Translations under genes and position numbers: made by a program | From: Amycolatopsis mongoliensis | GTDB taxonomy: Bacteria; Actinomycetota; Actinomycetes; Mycobacteriales; Pseudonocardiaceae | Direction of reading: 5' to 3' | Assembly (NCBI RefSeq): GCF_030285665.1 | Contig: NZ_CP127295.1 | Span: forward strand, 4,712,001-4,776,000 | Length of the DNA stretch: 64,000 nt | Shown: piece by piece, positions 1-8,692 of the stretch | Layout: each line of letters begins with the position of its first letter | How positions within the stretch are numbered: the stretch's first letter is position 1 | Notes under the pieces: model-generated | The model's database searches: none | Told to the model about the DNA's origin: nothing | The model's input: the letters and a program-made list of their open reading frames with translations, nothing else

Positions 1-192
1 CGCGAACATCCGGCCGATGAAGGAGTCGACGATCTCCACCGCGGAGATGTCGATCACCACCCCGGAGGCGCCGGTCGAGCTGATCCGGTCCGCGAGGTCT
101 TCCTGCAGCGTGAGGACGCTCTGGTCCTCCAGGTCGACCTGGATCGAGACCAGCAGGACGTCGCCGATCTCGAGAATCGGGATCCGCTCCAT
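1..192 (-). CDS. rsbS: RsbS-like STAS stressosome protein (3' end beyond the window)
   Basis: Only the first 64 codons are inside the window. The protein begins MERIPILEIGDVLLVSIQ, an RsbS-type STAS domain. The conserved Ser of the phospho-acceptor loop is S57 in EIVDSFIGR. In the known family RsbS is a stressosome scaffold phosphorylated by the kinase RsbT. The ATG overlaps the rsbR stop by one base (TGATG), so the two are translationally coupled. An rsbT gene would be expected just past the left edge; this is inference. Confidence 0.85.
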   Translation of the reverse strand, partial: MERIPILEIGDVLLVSIQVDLEDQSVLTLQEDLADRISSTGASGVVIDISAVEIVDSFIGRMFA

Positions 193-1040
193 CAGGCGGG
201 CCTCTTCTCGCCCCGCACGAGTTCCACACCCTCGAAGCGGAGGGCGTGCCGCAGGGCGTCGGCGAGCGTCGCCTTGGTCGTGATGTCGCCGAACTCGATC
301 CCGAGCGCGACGATCGTCTGGGCGATCTGGGGCCGGATGCCCGAAATGGTGCATTCGGCGCCCATCAGCCGCGCCGCGACGACGGTCTTGAGCAGGTGCT
401 GCGCCACCTGGGTGTCGACGGCCAGGACACCCGTGATGTCGATGATCGCGTGCTGGGAGCTGGTCTCGACCAGGGCTTCGAGGAGCTTCTCCATCACGAC
501 CTGGGTGCGCGCCGAGTCGAGCGTCCCGACCAGGGGCACGGCGAGGACGCCTTCCCACAGCTTCACGACGGGCGTCGTCAGCTCGAGCAGCTGCTCGGAC
601 TGCTCCCTGATGATCTCTTCGCGCGCGGACGCGTACGTCTCGAACGTCCACAGGCCCAGCCCGTCGAGCAGCCCGGAGAAGGCCATGAGCTGGCGGAAGA
701 CCGCCGGGTCGTCGTTGCCCTCGGTCAGTTCGAAGACGGCCTGCTTCAGCGCGAAGACGCTCGACGCGGTCTCGGCGGGGCTGAACCCCTGGCGCGCGCG
801 GTTCCGGGACAGGTCGGCCAGGAAGGCGCGCAGCTCGCGGTGCCGGTCACCGTCGAGGCCGTCGGCGGACTCGTCCGCGACCGGGAGCAGGGTGGTGAAC
901 AGCTCGCCCAGGTCACGCTGCAGTTCCGTGGTCGTCGTGCGCCCGCGCAGACCGGCGCCGGCCAGCTCGGCCCAGCGCGCGACCAGGCTGTCGCCGTGCT
1001 CGCGCAGCAAATCCGACAGCCGCCCCTGACCCGCAGTCAT
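192..1040 (-). CDS. rsbR: RsbR-like stressosome co-antagonist (RsbRD N-domain + STAS)
   Basis: 282 aa. Residues about 1-140 are an all-helical RsbRD_N-type sensor domain. Residues about 155-270 are a STAS domain with the phospho-acceptor stretch IDITGVLAVDTQVAQHL. RsbR paralogues form the stressosome core with RsbS and control RsbT release. The ATG at 1040 was chosen over longer in-frame starts because the protein then begins MTAGQGRLSDLLREHG, matching family N-termini, and the upstream extension is low-complexity Arg/Pro sequence. It is the first gene of a minus-strand rsbR-rsbS unit divergent from the STAS/HATPase pair. There is no haem or PAS sensor, so the input signal cannot be read from sequence. 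Confidence 0.88.
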   Translation of the reverse strand: MTAGQGRLSDLLREHGDSLVARWAELAGAGLRGRTTTTELQRDLGELFTTLLPVADESADGLDGDRHRELRAFLADLSRNRARQGFSPAETASSVFALKQAVFELTEGNDDPAVFRQLMAFSGLLDGLGLWTFETYASAREEIIREQSEQLLELTTPVVKLWEGVLAVPLVGTLDSARTQVVMEKLLEALVETSSQHAIIDITGVLAVDTQVAQHLLKTVVAARLMGAECTISGIRPQIAQTIVALGIEFGDITTKATLADALRHALRFEGVELVRGEKRPA

Positions 1041-1205
1041 CCAGAGCCCTCCTCGCCTTCGCGGTCCGTCCGCGAACCTTAGCCTGGCCGATCGGCTGGT
1101 CCCGGGGTTCCCCGTCGCCGCCCGCCCAATCCCCTGCGCGGCGGAGTGACCCGGCACGTACGCTGGCCGAGATCGGCGCGCGCGCCGCGGAAAGGGGCCG
1201 AAGCA

Positions 1206-1562
1206 GTGGACAAGGGCGACTCGGCCGTCCTGCGCATCTGCCACCGGCAGGCCGGCGCGGCCCACGTGGTCGAGGTCGCCGGGGAGATCGACGCGGGCAC
1301 GGCTGCCGAGTTCCGCCGTGAGCTCGCCGCGGCGGCCGTGGACAGCGCCGAGCTCGTCGTCGTCGACCTGAGTGAGGTCCGGTTCATCGACTCCGCGGGG
1401 GTGACCGTCCTCGCCGGGCTCCACCGCCGCGGCCGGGATCGCGGCGTGAGCGTCAAGGTCGTCACGCGTCAGTACGCCGTCAAGCGCGTGCTGGGCATCA
1501 CCGGGCTCGACGAGCTCATCCCGGTCGTCGACGACCTGGCCGAAGCACTGCCGGCCGGATGA
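1206..1562 (+). CDS. STAS-domain anti-sigma factor antagonist (RsbV/SpoIIAA type)
   Basis: 118 aa, a single STAS domain. The phosphorylatable Ser lies in the VRFIDSAGVTVL motif. Family role: the unphosphorylated form binds an RsbW-type kinase and frees a sigma factor. The GTG at 1206 is preceded by a good ribosome site (GAAAGGGG) and gives the expected short N-terminus; the in-frame ATG 60 bases upstream would add an Arg-rich tail. It overlaps the downstream kinase gene by 4 bp (ATGA), a typical antagonist/kinase operon. No sigma factor gene is adjacent. Confidence 0.87.
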   Translation: MDKGDSAVLRICHRQAGAAHVVEVAGEIDAGTAAEFRRELAAAAVDSAELVVVDLSEVRFIDSAGVTVLAGLHRRGRDRGVSVKVVTRQYAVKRVLGITGLDELIPVVDDLAEALPAG

Positions 1563-1987
1563 CTGCCTACCCCGACGACGGCGAACCGGAGTTCTACGAC
1601 CTCCGCGGCACGGGCTCGGCCGACCTCGCCACGGTTCGCCGGTGGGCGGCCCGCCGGCTGAGCGACCTGGGCGAGCCGCACCGCGAAGACGTCCTGCTGG
1701 TGCTGAACGAGATCGTCCAGAACGCGTACGAGCACGCGGGTGGCGCGCAACGGCTTCGGCTGACCTTCAGCGCGAATCCGTGCGAAGTGACGATCGGGGT
1801 GGAGGACGGTTCCCCGCTCCCGCCCCGCCTCCGGGAGGCCGCCGGCACGGGCTTCGGCGGACGCGGCCTGTACCTCGTCGACAAGCTCGCGACGGCTTGG
1901 GGCTCCCGGGATGATCTGCCGGTGGCGAGCAAGACGGTGTGGGCCAGGGTTTCCTGCGCTCTGGCGCACCAGGAACCCTGCCACTGA
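1559..1987 (+). CDS. RsbW-like anti-sigma serine kinase (HATPase_c)
   Basis: 142 aa GHKL ATPase. The N box is visible as LNEIVQNAYEHAGG, the G1 box as VEDGSPLPP, and the ATP lid as GTGFGGRGLYLVDKL. Proteins of this family bind a sigma factor and phosphorylate their STAS antagonist. Start codon ATG overlaps the antagonist stop. With the divergent rsbRS genes this forms a partner-switching module. The sigma partner must be elsewhere, or this could be an orphan switch protein. Confidence 0.87.
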   Translation: MTAYPDDGEPEFYDLRGTGSADLATVRRWAARRLSDLGEPHREDVLLVLNEIVQNAYEHAGGAQRLRLTFSANPCEVTIGVEDGSPLPPRLREAAGTGFGGRGLYLVDKLATAWGSRDDLPVASKTVWARVSCALAHQEPCH

Positions 1988-2131
1988 CGTCGGTTTCGGG
2001 GTGCCGCGGGGGTTACCGGTCGGCGAATCCCGCCTTCCGGGCCTTGACGTGCCGGGGCCGCCCGCTGATCATCGGCGGGCGCTCGCACCGACGTCGTGCG
2101 CACCGTGCGTCCGAATGCCGCAGGAGACACC

Positions 2132-3460
2132 GTGAAGAAAAGCCTTGCCGCGCTGACGGTCTCGGTGGTGCTGGCCGCCGCCGCCCCGGCGGTCGCTCAG
2201 GCCGCCACCGCCGACGGGGGCAGTTTTTCCGTCCTGAGCTACAACGTCGCCGGGCTGCCCGAGGGGATCTCCAGCGCGCCGACGCCGCGGCAGTCCGCGA
2301 CCGCGGAGATCGGCCGGCGGATCGGGGCTTACGACCTCGTGCACGTCGAAGAGGACTTCAACTACCACGCCGCGCTCTACTCCACCGACGCCCACCCGTA
2401 CCGGACGCCGACCAGTGGCGGCGCCGGGATCGGCAGCGGGCTGAACTCGCTTTCGTCCCTGCCGTACGACGCCGACGACTTCGAGCGCGTCCGCTGGACG
2501 TCGTGCCAGCTCGACTCGGGGGACTGCCTGACGCCGAAGGGCTTCACCTTCATGCGCCTGCGCCTCGCCGAAGGGGTGTACGTCGACGCCTACAACCTGC
2601 ACACGAACGCGGGCACGAACGACGGCGACGAAGTGTCACGCGCGGCCAACCTCGCCCAGCTGACCGGCTTCATCAGGACGCACTCGGCCGGCAACGCCGT
2701 CATCGTCATGGGCGACACCAACACCCGCTACACCCGCGCCGCCGACACCATCGCGGGTTTCGCCGCGGACAACGGGTTGACCGACGCCTGGGTCGAGCTG
2801 GTGCGCGGCGGCGCCGCCCCGGCACCGGGCAGCCCGGCGCTGGTCTGCGACGAGCAGGTCGTGACCGACGACTGCGAGGTCGTCGACAAGGTCCTTTACC
2901 GCGGCAGCAAGCTGATCTCCCTGAACGCGACGTCGTACGCCAACGAACACGCGAAGTTCCTGGACGACCAGGGCAGGATGCTCTCCGACCACGACCCCGT
3001 CACGACGAGGTTCGGCTGGACGCGCAACCCCGCCCTCCGGCTGTCCGACCAGTTCGGCGGCCCGCACGGCGACTACTTCACCGACGTCGACGGTGTCCCG
3101 GCCGCGGCCCGGGTGCGCACTCTCCTGCTGCGCAGCGGGTCCCGGGTCGACCAGGTCGGCGTCACGCTGGCCGACGGCCGCACGCTCGCCCACGGGGGCA
3201 GCGGCGGAACGGCGACGTCGCTGACGCTGGGCAGCACCGAATACCTCACGTCGGCAACCCTGTGCCAGGGCAGCGAAGGCGGGCACACGCGGATCTTCTC
3301 GGCGCGGTTCACGACCAGCCTCGGCCGCGTGCTCGCCGGGGGTTCGGCGACGCCGGACTGCGTCACGCGGACCGCGCCCGGCGGCTGGCAGATCGCCGGC
3401 TTCCACGGGCGCGCCGGGGACGAGGTCGACAAGCTCGGTTTCGTGTACACGCAACGCTGA
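2132..3460 (+). CDS. Secreted endonuclease/exonuclease/phosphatase-family protein with jacalin-like tail
   Basis: 442 aa. A Sec signal peptide (MKKSLAALTVSVVLAAAAPAVAQA) is followed by an EEP fold: LSYNVAGLP, acidic VEEDF, YNLHTN, the metal/nucleophile motif GDTNTR and the terminal SDHDPV. This fold covers DNase I-like nucleases and neutral sphingomyelinase-like phosphodiesterases. The last about 110 residues (RSGSRVDQVGVTLADG to LGFVYTQR) look like a jacalin-type beta-prism lectin domain, suggesting glycan or lipid headgroup targeting. The GTG start at 2132 follows AGGAG. The longer in-frame ATG start would spoil the signal peptide. Substrate is unknown. Confidence 0.82.
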   Translation: MKKSLAALTVSVVLAAAAPAVAQAATADGGSFSVLSYNVAGLPEGISSAPTPRQSATAEIGRRIGAYDLVHVEEDFNYHAALYSTDAHPYRTPTSGGAGIGSGLNSLSSLPYDADDFERVRWTSCQLDSGDCLTPKGFTFMRLRLAEGVYVDAYNLHTNAGTNDGDEVSRAANLAQLTGFIRTHSAGNAVIVMGDTNTRYTRAADTIAGFAADNGLTDAWVELVRGGAAPAPGSPALVCDEQVVTDDCEVVDKVLYRGSKLISLNATSYANEHAKFLDDQGRMLSDHDPVTTRFGWTRNPALRLSDQFGGPHGDYFTDVDGVPAAARVRTLLLRSGSRVDQVGVTLADGRTLAHGGSGGTATSLTLGSTEYLTSATLCQGSEGGHTRIFSARFTTSLGRVLAGGSATPDCVTRTAPGGWQIAGFHGRAGDEVDKLGFVYTQR

Positions 3461-3473
3461 ACCCCTCGGCCGG

Positions 3474-4256
3474 TCACAAGCGGCGGAACCGGGCCTCCAT
3501 GAGGACGAACACGCCGAAGACCGCGATGCCCGCGGCCAGCGTCAGCAGGAGGACCTGTCCGTACGGCTGCACGGCCAGGGTCTTGAGCGCCGGATCCAGG
3601 CCCGCGGCCTTCGCGGGGTCGTAGCGGACGGCGGCCAGGACGAACATCGCGCCGACGGTTCCGTACGCGACCGCCACCGCGCACCAGCCGACCTGGCCGA
3701 GCCGCTCGATCGACCGTCGCAGCCCCGGGGAGGCGTCGCTGAAGTCGAGGTCGTGGACGAACTTCTTCCGGAGCCCGCGGTAGGCGAGGAAAGCCGCGAC
3801 GACGATCACGATCGCGCCGGCCGCGATCACCGCCGCGGCTCCCCACGGTTCGCCCAGCACGGTGCCCACCACGGACCCCGCCTTGCCGGAGCCGCCCGTC
3901 GCGGTTTTGGCCGCGCTGTAGGCGACGAGGCCGTACAGGACGACCTCGATCCCGCTGGTGAACCGCCGCACCCATCGGCGTCGCGGGGACGAGTGCCGAT
4001 GGCCGATGATCGCCTCGGCCAGCTGCCAAAGGGCCAGCACGCCGGTCCCCGCGGCGACCAGCCAGAGCAGCCACGCCCCGCCGCCGTCGGCGACGACCTG
4101 CAGCGCACCGGCCTTGTCGGCCTTTTCGTTGTCCCCGAGCGCGACCTGGGCGGCGAGCCACGCGACGATCAGGTGGACCAGTGCGTAGCTGGTGAGCCCG
4201 ATCCGGGCGATCAGGGCGAATCTTCGTAAGTCGGGCACGGGTGGATCCTCGTCCAC
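3474..4256 (-). CDS. DUF1206 integral membrane protein
   Basis: 260 aa with six predicted membrane spans arranged as three pairs, the usual DUF1206 pattern (repeats beginning near LARIGLTSYALVHLIVAW, about residues 97-160, and GWCAVAVAYGTVGAMFVLAA). Function of the family is unknown. It converges with the EEP gene with only 13 bp between stops and no clear terminator. It lies 57 bp downstream of the adenylating enzyme and may be co-transcribed with it. Confidence 0.85.
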   Translation of the reverse strand: MDEDPPVPDLRRFALIARIGLTSYALVHLIVAWLAAQVALGDNEKADKAGALQVVADGGGAWLLWLVAAGTGVLALWQLAEAIIGHRHSSPRRRWVRRFTSGIEVVLYGLVAYSAAKTATGGSGKAGSVVGTVLGEPWGAAAVIAAGAIVIVVAAFLAYRGLRKKFVHDLDFSDASPGLRRSIERLGQVGWCAVAVAYGTVGAMFVLAAVRYDPAKAAGLDPALKTLAVQPYGQVLLLTLAAGIAVFGVFVLMEARFRRL

Positions 4257-4313
4257 GGCGGCCGGTTTGACCAGACACCGGGCGCGGCGGACTCTCGCGA
4301 CCGGCGACGTCGT

Positions 4314-5690
4314 TCAGCGGGGCCCGGCCGCCGGGATGATGCGGCGGAACTTGCCGCCCGGTTCCTGGTGCGGCGCTTCGGTGGCCCGTTCGATCGTGAT
4401 GCCGGCGGCCCCGTGCTCGGCGAGCAGGCGGGTGAGCTCGTCGTGCGTGGTCCGCCAGACCTGGTCGGTGTCGGTGCCGTCGGTGAGCCGCAGGCGTACG
4501 CGCAGGGTGCCGGGCGAGGTCTGGACGAGCTGGTACTGCCCGAGCCCGGGGACGCGGTCGAGCAGCGTGCCGAAGAGCATCGGGGACAGGGAGACGGGCT
4601 CGCCGTGGGCGCCGGGGAAGGTGAGCAGGTCGGCGGCGCGTCCGTGCACCTGGACGGCGGGGAAGACGCTGCCGCACGGGCACGGGTCCGGGCGCAGCAG
4701 GATGCTGTCGCCGAGGTCGTAGCGGAGGATCGGCTGCACCCGGTTGGCGAGGTTGCTGAGCAGGACCGTGTGGGACAGCTCGCCGGGCGGCACCGGCCGG
4801 TGGTCGGCGTCGACCGGCTCGAGGACGGCCCAGTCGCTGCAGACGTGGTACCAGCCGTGCGCGCAGCCCATGGCGAGGAAGCTGCATTCGGTGGCGGCGT
4901 AGGCGGTGCTGACCTTGGCGCCGAACGCGGCGGCGAGGCGCTCCCGGCGGCCGGTCGTGCAGGTTTCGCCGCCGGGGACGACCAGCGCGGGGCGGATGCG
5001 CAGGCGGCCGGCTTCCTGTTCCCCGGCCAGCAGGGTGAGCATGCCGAGGAACCCGCTGAGGACGGCGGGGTCGAACCGGTTGAGCTCCTCGACCAGGTCC
5101 GGCAGCGGCCGGCGGATCGAGAAGACCCGCATCCGGCGGCCGAGACGGGGGTGGTCCAGCTGGAACCGGGCCGTTCCCGCCACGGTGAAGAAGTGCCCGC
5201 CGGGTGCGGTGACGATCGCCGTGCGGCCACCGCGGGCGAGCATGCGGACGGCGTCCCGCGCGGCCAGCATGCCGCCGGCGCGGGAGGCGAGCGCGGTCTC
5301 CATGCCCGTGGCCCGTTCGTCGAGCAGGAACAGGCCGCGCACGCCACTGGTGCCGGACGTGGTGGCGACCAGGTACTTGCCCAGGAACCGGTGCCCCACG
5401 AGGCCGGGGTCGGCCACGAACGCCTCGACCTTCTCCCGGGTCACCTCGCGGTCGGTGACCCAGTCGTCGAACCGGGCCATCAGGGTCTCCTTGCCGGTGA
5501 CGGGAAGCCGGGCCGGGTCGTCGACGTCGCCGGGCAGGCCGCGGTAGAGCTCGCGGTAGAACGGCGAGTTCGCGCGCGCCCAGGCCACCAGCGCGGCCAG
5601 GTGCGCGCGCTGCTGCCGGGCGATTTCCGGGGGACCGCCCCGGGCGGCACGGCGTGCGTCACGGGCGAGTTGCCGACGGTTTTCCGCCAT
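4314..5690 (-). CDS. Phenylacetate-CoA ligase-like adenylate-forming enzyme
   Basis: 458 aa, PaaK superfamily of AMP-forming ligases. The P-loop-like motif VATTSGTSG, the adenylate motif AYAATECS, the hinge region RYDLGDS, a CPCG zinc-type motif and a C-terminal GGKFRR catalytic-Lys segment are all visible, so it looks catalytically intact. The acid substrate cannot be told, and no carrier protein or thioesterase is adjacent. It overlaps the upstream tetR gene by 32 bp, so it is very probably regulated by it. Alternatives are an acyl-CoA synthetase of aryl/fatty acids or a coenzyme F390 synthetase relative. Confidence 0.8.
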   Translation of the reverse strand: MAENRRQLARDARRAARGGPPEIARQQRAHLAALVAWARANSPFYRELYRGLPGDVDDPARLPVTGKETLMARFDDWVTDREVTREKVEAFVADPGLVGHRFLGKYLVATTSGTSGVRGLFLLDERATGMETALASRAGGMLAARDAVRMLARGGRTAIVTAPGGHFFTVAGTARFQLDHPRLGRRMRVFSIRRPLPDLVEELNRFDPAVLSGFLGMLTLLAGEQEAGRLRIRPALVVPGGETCTTGRRERLAAAFGAKVSTAYAATECSFLAMGCAHGWYHVCSDWAVLEPVDADHRPVPPGELSHTVLLSNLANRVQPILRYDLGDSILLRPDPCPCGSVFPAVQVHGRAADLLTFPGAHGEPVSLSPMLFGTLLDRVPGLGQYQLVQTSPGTLRVRLRLTDGTDTDQVWRTTHDELTRLLAEHGAAGITIERATEAPHQEPGGKFRRIIPAAGPR

Positions 5691-6333
5691 GGGGCCCGGA
5701 TCCTTTCTCGTTCGTGGTTCGCCGCCCCGCGGAAAGCAGGCCGTACGAAACGATGTCGAGGGCGTGCTCGGCGGCCTCCCACAGTTCGTCCTGCGACCGG
5801 CCGAGCTGAGCGCCGGCCAGGCCGGCCTGCTGGATGGCGCCGAGCACGGCCCCGGTCATCGCCGCGGCGGTGACCGGGTCCAGCTCGCCGGGAAAGGCGT
5901 TCACCAGTCCGTCGGTGACCTGTCGCTGCATGTCCAGCAGGAGGTGCATCCCCTTGGCCTGCAGCGCCGGCGTCGTCAACGCGAGGCGGGCGGTCGCCGA
6001 CAGCTCGGCGGGCTCCTTGCGGGCGGTGCCGGGCCGGCGGTGGGCGGCGTAGGCCCGGAACGCCCTCCGCACCACCTCGCCCGGGCTCTCGCCGGGCCGG
6101 CGGTCCGCGATCGCGGCCAGCAGGACGCCGACTTCCAGGTCGAGCTCGCCGAACAGCACGTCGGCCTTGGTGCGGAAGTAGTTGAAGAAGGTCTTGGGGT
6201 CGACGTCCGCCGCCTTGGCGACCTGGTCCACGGTCGTCTCTTCGTAGCCCTGCTCGTCGAACAGCCGGATCGCCGCCGAGACGATCCGCTGCCGGGTTTC
6301 CCGCTTCTTGCGGTCGCGCCGCGACTCCGCCAC
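5659..6333 (-). CDS. TetR-family regulator
   Basis: 224 aa. The N-terminal HTH is RQRIVSAAIRLFDEQGYEETTV followed by VAKAADVDPKTFFNYFRTK; the rest is a ligand-binding helical domain with no assignable specificity. The start is GTG at 6333. A good -10 lies only 6 bp upstream, so the message is probably leaderless. It overlaps the PaaK-like gene and likely autoregulates this two- or three-gene operon in response to that enzyme's substrate or product. Confidence 0.87.
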   Translation of the reverse strand: MAESRRDRKKRETRQRIVSAAIRLFDEQGYEETTVDQVAKAADVDPKTFFNYFRTKADVLFGELDLEVGVLLAAIADRRPGESPGEVVRRAFRAYAAHRRPGTARKEPAELSATARLALTTPALQAKGMHLLLDMQRQVTDGLVNAFPGELDPVTAAAMTGAVLGAIQQAGLAGAQLGRSQDELWEAAEHALDIVSYGLLSAGRRTTNEKGSGPHGGKPSATRP

Positions 6334-6339
6334 GGCGCA

Positions 6340-6368
6340 AATTTACAGACTCCGGAAAATTACAGCAA
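6340..6368 (-). promoter_or_regulatory. Promoter of the tetR-paaK-like operon, leaderless
   Basis: Read on the minus strand: -35 TTGCTG (6368-6363), a 17-bp spacer and -10 TAAATT (6345-6340). The predicted +1 falls on or next to the GTG start at 6333. The locally AT-rich stretch stands out from the surrounding GC. The half-similar repeats TTACAGACTCCGG and TTACAGCAACTGG within it may be the TetR operator. Confidence 0.55.
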
Positions 6369-6528
6369 CTGGAAGTTTATCGGCGTGACCGGCCGTGCCT
6401 CCCCGGCGTCCCAGCGGTGTCCCACGGGGGTGACGTTCCCGCTGGCCCAGTGGGTGGGATCGTCCCGGCGTCCCGAGTTGGGCGCCGACCGGCGACCGGC
6501 GAGGGCGACCACTGCCAGCCTCCTCGCC

Positions 6529-7848
6529 ATGCAAAGACTCGCTCTGGCCGTCGCGGTGCTGCTGGTGCTCCCCGCCTCGGCCACCACCACCGCCGCGGCC
6601 GAACCCGTCGCGGTGTGCGGGCACACCGGTTCCCAGCCCACCCTGCAGCAAGGGGCGACCGGCGCCGCGGTCGCCGAGGCCCAGTGCGAACTGAACCTGG
6701 CCACCAAGGCGAGCCGGTACACGCCGATCGGCGCGGACGGCTCCTTCGGCCCGGCGACCGACGTCCGCGTACGCGTGTTCCAGCGGTGCGCCGCGCTGAG
6801 CGTGGACGGCCAGGTCGGGCCGAACACGTGGGCCGCGCTGAACTCGTGGGCCGCGCGGCCGAAGAAGTGCGCCACCCAGGGCACGGCGGACGCCGCGCAG
6901 GGCGTGGTGTGCGGCCACTCGACGGCCCGGCCGACCCTGCAGAGCGGCTCCACCGGCACGGACGTCAAGGAGCTCCAGTGCCGGCTGAACCTCGCCATGG
7001 AGCCGGGCCACTACCCGCCGCTGACGATCGACGGCAATTTCGGGGACGGCACCCGCACCCGGGTGATCCAGTTCCAGCACTGCGTCAACGCCAGTGCCGA
7101 CGGGGTCGCCGGGCCCACCACGTGGGCGAAGGTCACCGACTGGTCCAGCCGCAACGCCTACTGCGTGCCGCCGAAGCCCGCCGGCCACCCGATCGACGGC
7201 GTGGACACGGCCAAGTACCAGCACCCCGGCGGCGCGCCGATCAACTGGGGCGCGGTGAAGGCGTCCGGTGTCGAGTTCGTGACCGTCAAGGCGACCCGCG
7301 GCCTGAACGTCACCGACGAGTACCTGGCCACGGACCTGCCCGCCGCCCGCACCGCCGGCCTCGCCGTGGGGCCGTACCACTTCTACACGGGCACGGCGGC
7401 CAACACCGGTGGTGCGCAGGCGGACCGGTTCATCGCCGCGGTGCGGGCGACCGGGTACACCGGCAAACGCGCCGGTGACCTGCCGCCCGTGTTCGACCTG
7501 GAGTGGAAGGACGACGGCTCCGGCGGCTGCCCGCCGTACGTCACCGTCGCCGACGCCAAGGCGTGGCTGGACAAGGTGCAGGCGGCGTTCGGCCGGACCC
7601 CGATCATCTACACCCAGAAGTCGTTCCTGGACGCGTGCCTGGGCGGCACCACGGCGCTCGCCGCCTATCCTATGCAGCTCGCCGACTACCGCCAGTCCGT
7701 CACGCAGCCGGCGCTGCCCGCCGGGTCGAAGACCTGGCTGATGTGGCAGTACACCGACGCGGCCATCCCCGACGGCATCCCGGCCCCGGCGACCGGGGAC
7801 GTCTTCAACGGCACCCAGGCCGATCTCGACCAGCTCGCCAACCGCTGA
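6529..7848 (+). CDS. Secreted GH25 muramidase with two peptidoglycan-binding domains
   Basis: 439 aa. A signal peptide (residues 1-24) is followed by two PG_binding_1 repeats, about 30-105 and 127-205. Each carries the DGxFGxxT signature and paired Cys, probably disulfides. A GH25 lysozyme domain spans about 220-435. Catalytic acidic residues fit DGVD (223-226) and DLEW (D323, E325). The family cleaves the MurNAc-GlcNAc glycan. The ATG at 6529 was chosen because it starts the signal peptide; the reading frame stays open far upstream only because of high GC. It is 23 bp from the M15 peptidase gene, so the two wall hydrolases are likely co-expressed. Confidence 0.9.
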   Translation: MQRLALAVAVLLVLPASATTTAAAEPVAVCGHTGSQPTLQQGATGAAVAEAQCELNLATKASRYTPIGADGSFGPATDVRVRVFQRCAALSVDGQVGPNTWAALNSWAARPKKCATQGTADAAQGVVCGHSTARPTLQSGSTGTDVKELQCRLNLAMEPGHYPPLTIDGNFGDGTRTRVIQFQHCVNASADGVAGPTTWAKVTDWSSRNAYCVPPKPAGHPIDGVDTAKYQHPGGAPINWGAVKASGVEFVTVKATRGLNVTDEYLATDLPAARTAGLAVGPYHFYTGTAANTGGAQADRFIAAVRATGYTGKRAGDLPPVFDLEWKDDGSGGCPPYVTVADAKAWLDKVQAAFGRTPIIYTQKSFLDACLGGTTALAAYPMQLADYRQSVTQPALPAGSKTWLMWQYTDAAIPDGIPAPATGDVFNGTQADLDQLANR

Positions 7849-7871
7849 ATCCCCGCTAGGAAAGGACGAGA

Positions 7872-8612
7872 ATGACTCTCCCCATGAGCCGCCGCACGGT
7901 GCTCCGCGGCGCGGTGGTGCTCGGCGCGGCCGCGGCCGTCAGCCCGCTGCTGCTGACGGGTACCGCCGAGGCGTACCCGTGGTCCCGCACCCTGGTGCAG
8001 GGCACCACGGGCGCCGACGTCACCGAACTCCAGATCCGGGTGGCGGGCTGGGCGGCCGACTCGCCCAGCCACAGCCGGGTCTCGATCGACGGCGAGTTCG
8101 GCCCCGGCACGGCCGCGGCGGTCCGCAGGTTCCAGGCGGCCTACGGCCTGGGCGCGGACGGCCAGGCCGGCCCGGCCACCCAGTCCGCGCTCAACGCGCT
8201 GGAGCAGAGCGACGGGTCCACCGCGCACTTCAACTTCAGCGAGTTCACCGACCGGGTGAGCGGCACCTTCAACGGCGGCAAGGTCAGCGCGGCCACCGCC
8301 GAGGAGAACGCCCGCCGCTGCATGTACAAGCTGGAGGCGCTGCGCAAGAAGCTCGGGAACAAGCCGATCACGGTGAACTCCGGGTTCCGCAGCATCGCGC
8401 ACAACTCGGAGATCGGCGGCGCCAGCGACAGCATGCACCTGTACGGCACCGCGGCCGACCTGGACGTGCCGGGCGTGGCCAACAAGACCGTCTACCAGAA
8501 GGCCGAGACCTGCGGGTTCTCCGGCCTCGAGACCTACAACACCGACCACCAGCACGTGGACAGCCGGGCCGACCTCGGCCGCGCGTGGTGGTGGGAGAAC
8601 GGGACGGTCTGA
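7872..8612 (+). CDS. Secreted zinc D-Ala-D-Ala carboxypeptidase (peptidase M15) with PG-binding domain
   Basis: 246 aa. A Tat-type signal (SRRTVLRGAVVLGAA) leads to a PG_binding_1 domain (about 38-112) and an M15A catalytic domain (about 118-244). Zinc ligands fit SMHLYGTAADLD (H189, D196) and DHQHVD (H228), the pattern of the Streptomyces albus G enzyme. It would trim peptidoglycan stem peptides outside the membrane. ATG 7872 follows AGGAAAGGA. ATG 7884 would also leave the twin-Arg signal intact. It ends before a strong bidirectional terminator. Confidence 0.88.
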   Translation: MTLPMSRRTVLRGAVVLGAAAAVSPLLLTGTAEAYPWSRTLVQGTTGADVTELQIRVAGWAADSPSHSRVSIDGEFGPGTAAAVRRFQAAYGLGADGQAGPATQSALNALEQSDGSTAHFNFSEFTDRVSGTFNGGKVSAATAEENARRCMYKLEALRKKLGNKPITVNSGFRSIAHNSEIGGASDSMHLYGTAADLDVPGVANKTVYQKAETCGFSGLETYNTDHQHVDSRADLGRAWWWENGTV

Positions 8613-8627
8613 CCGGCGACTGGGGGT

Positions 8628-8668
8628 CTGACGCCGGAAACCCCGCCCTCGGGGGTTTCCGGCGTCAG
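8628..8668. terminator. Perfect 17-bp stem terminator between convergent genes
   Basis: Arms 8628-8644 and 8652-8668 are exact reverse complements (17 bp) around a 7-base loop. There is no T-run. It lies between the convergent M15 peptidase and HTH genes and can end transcription from both sides. Confidence 0.75.
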
Positions 8669-8692
8669 CACGTCGCTTCGCCCGGCTCGCGC

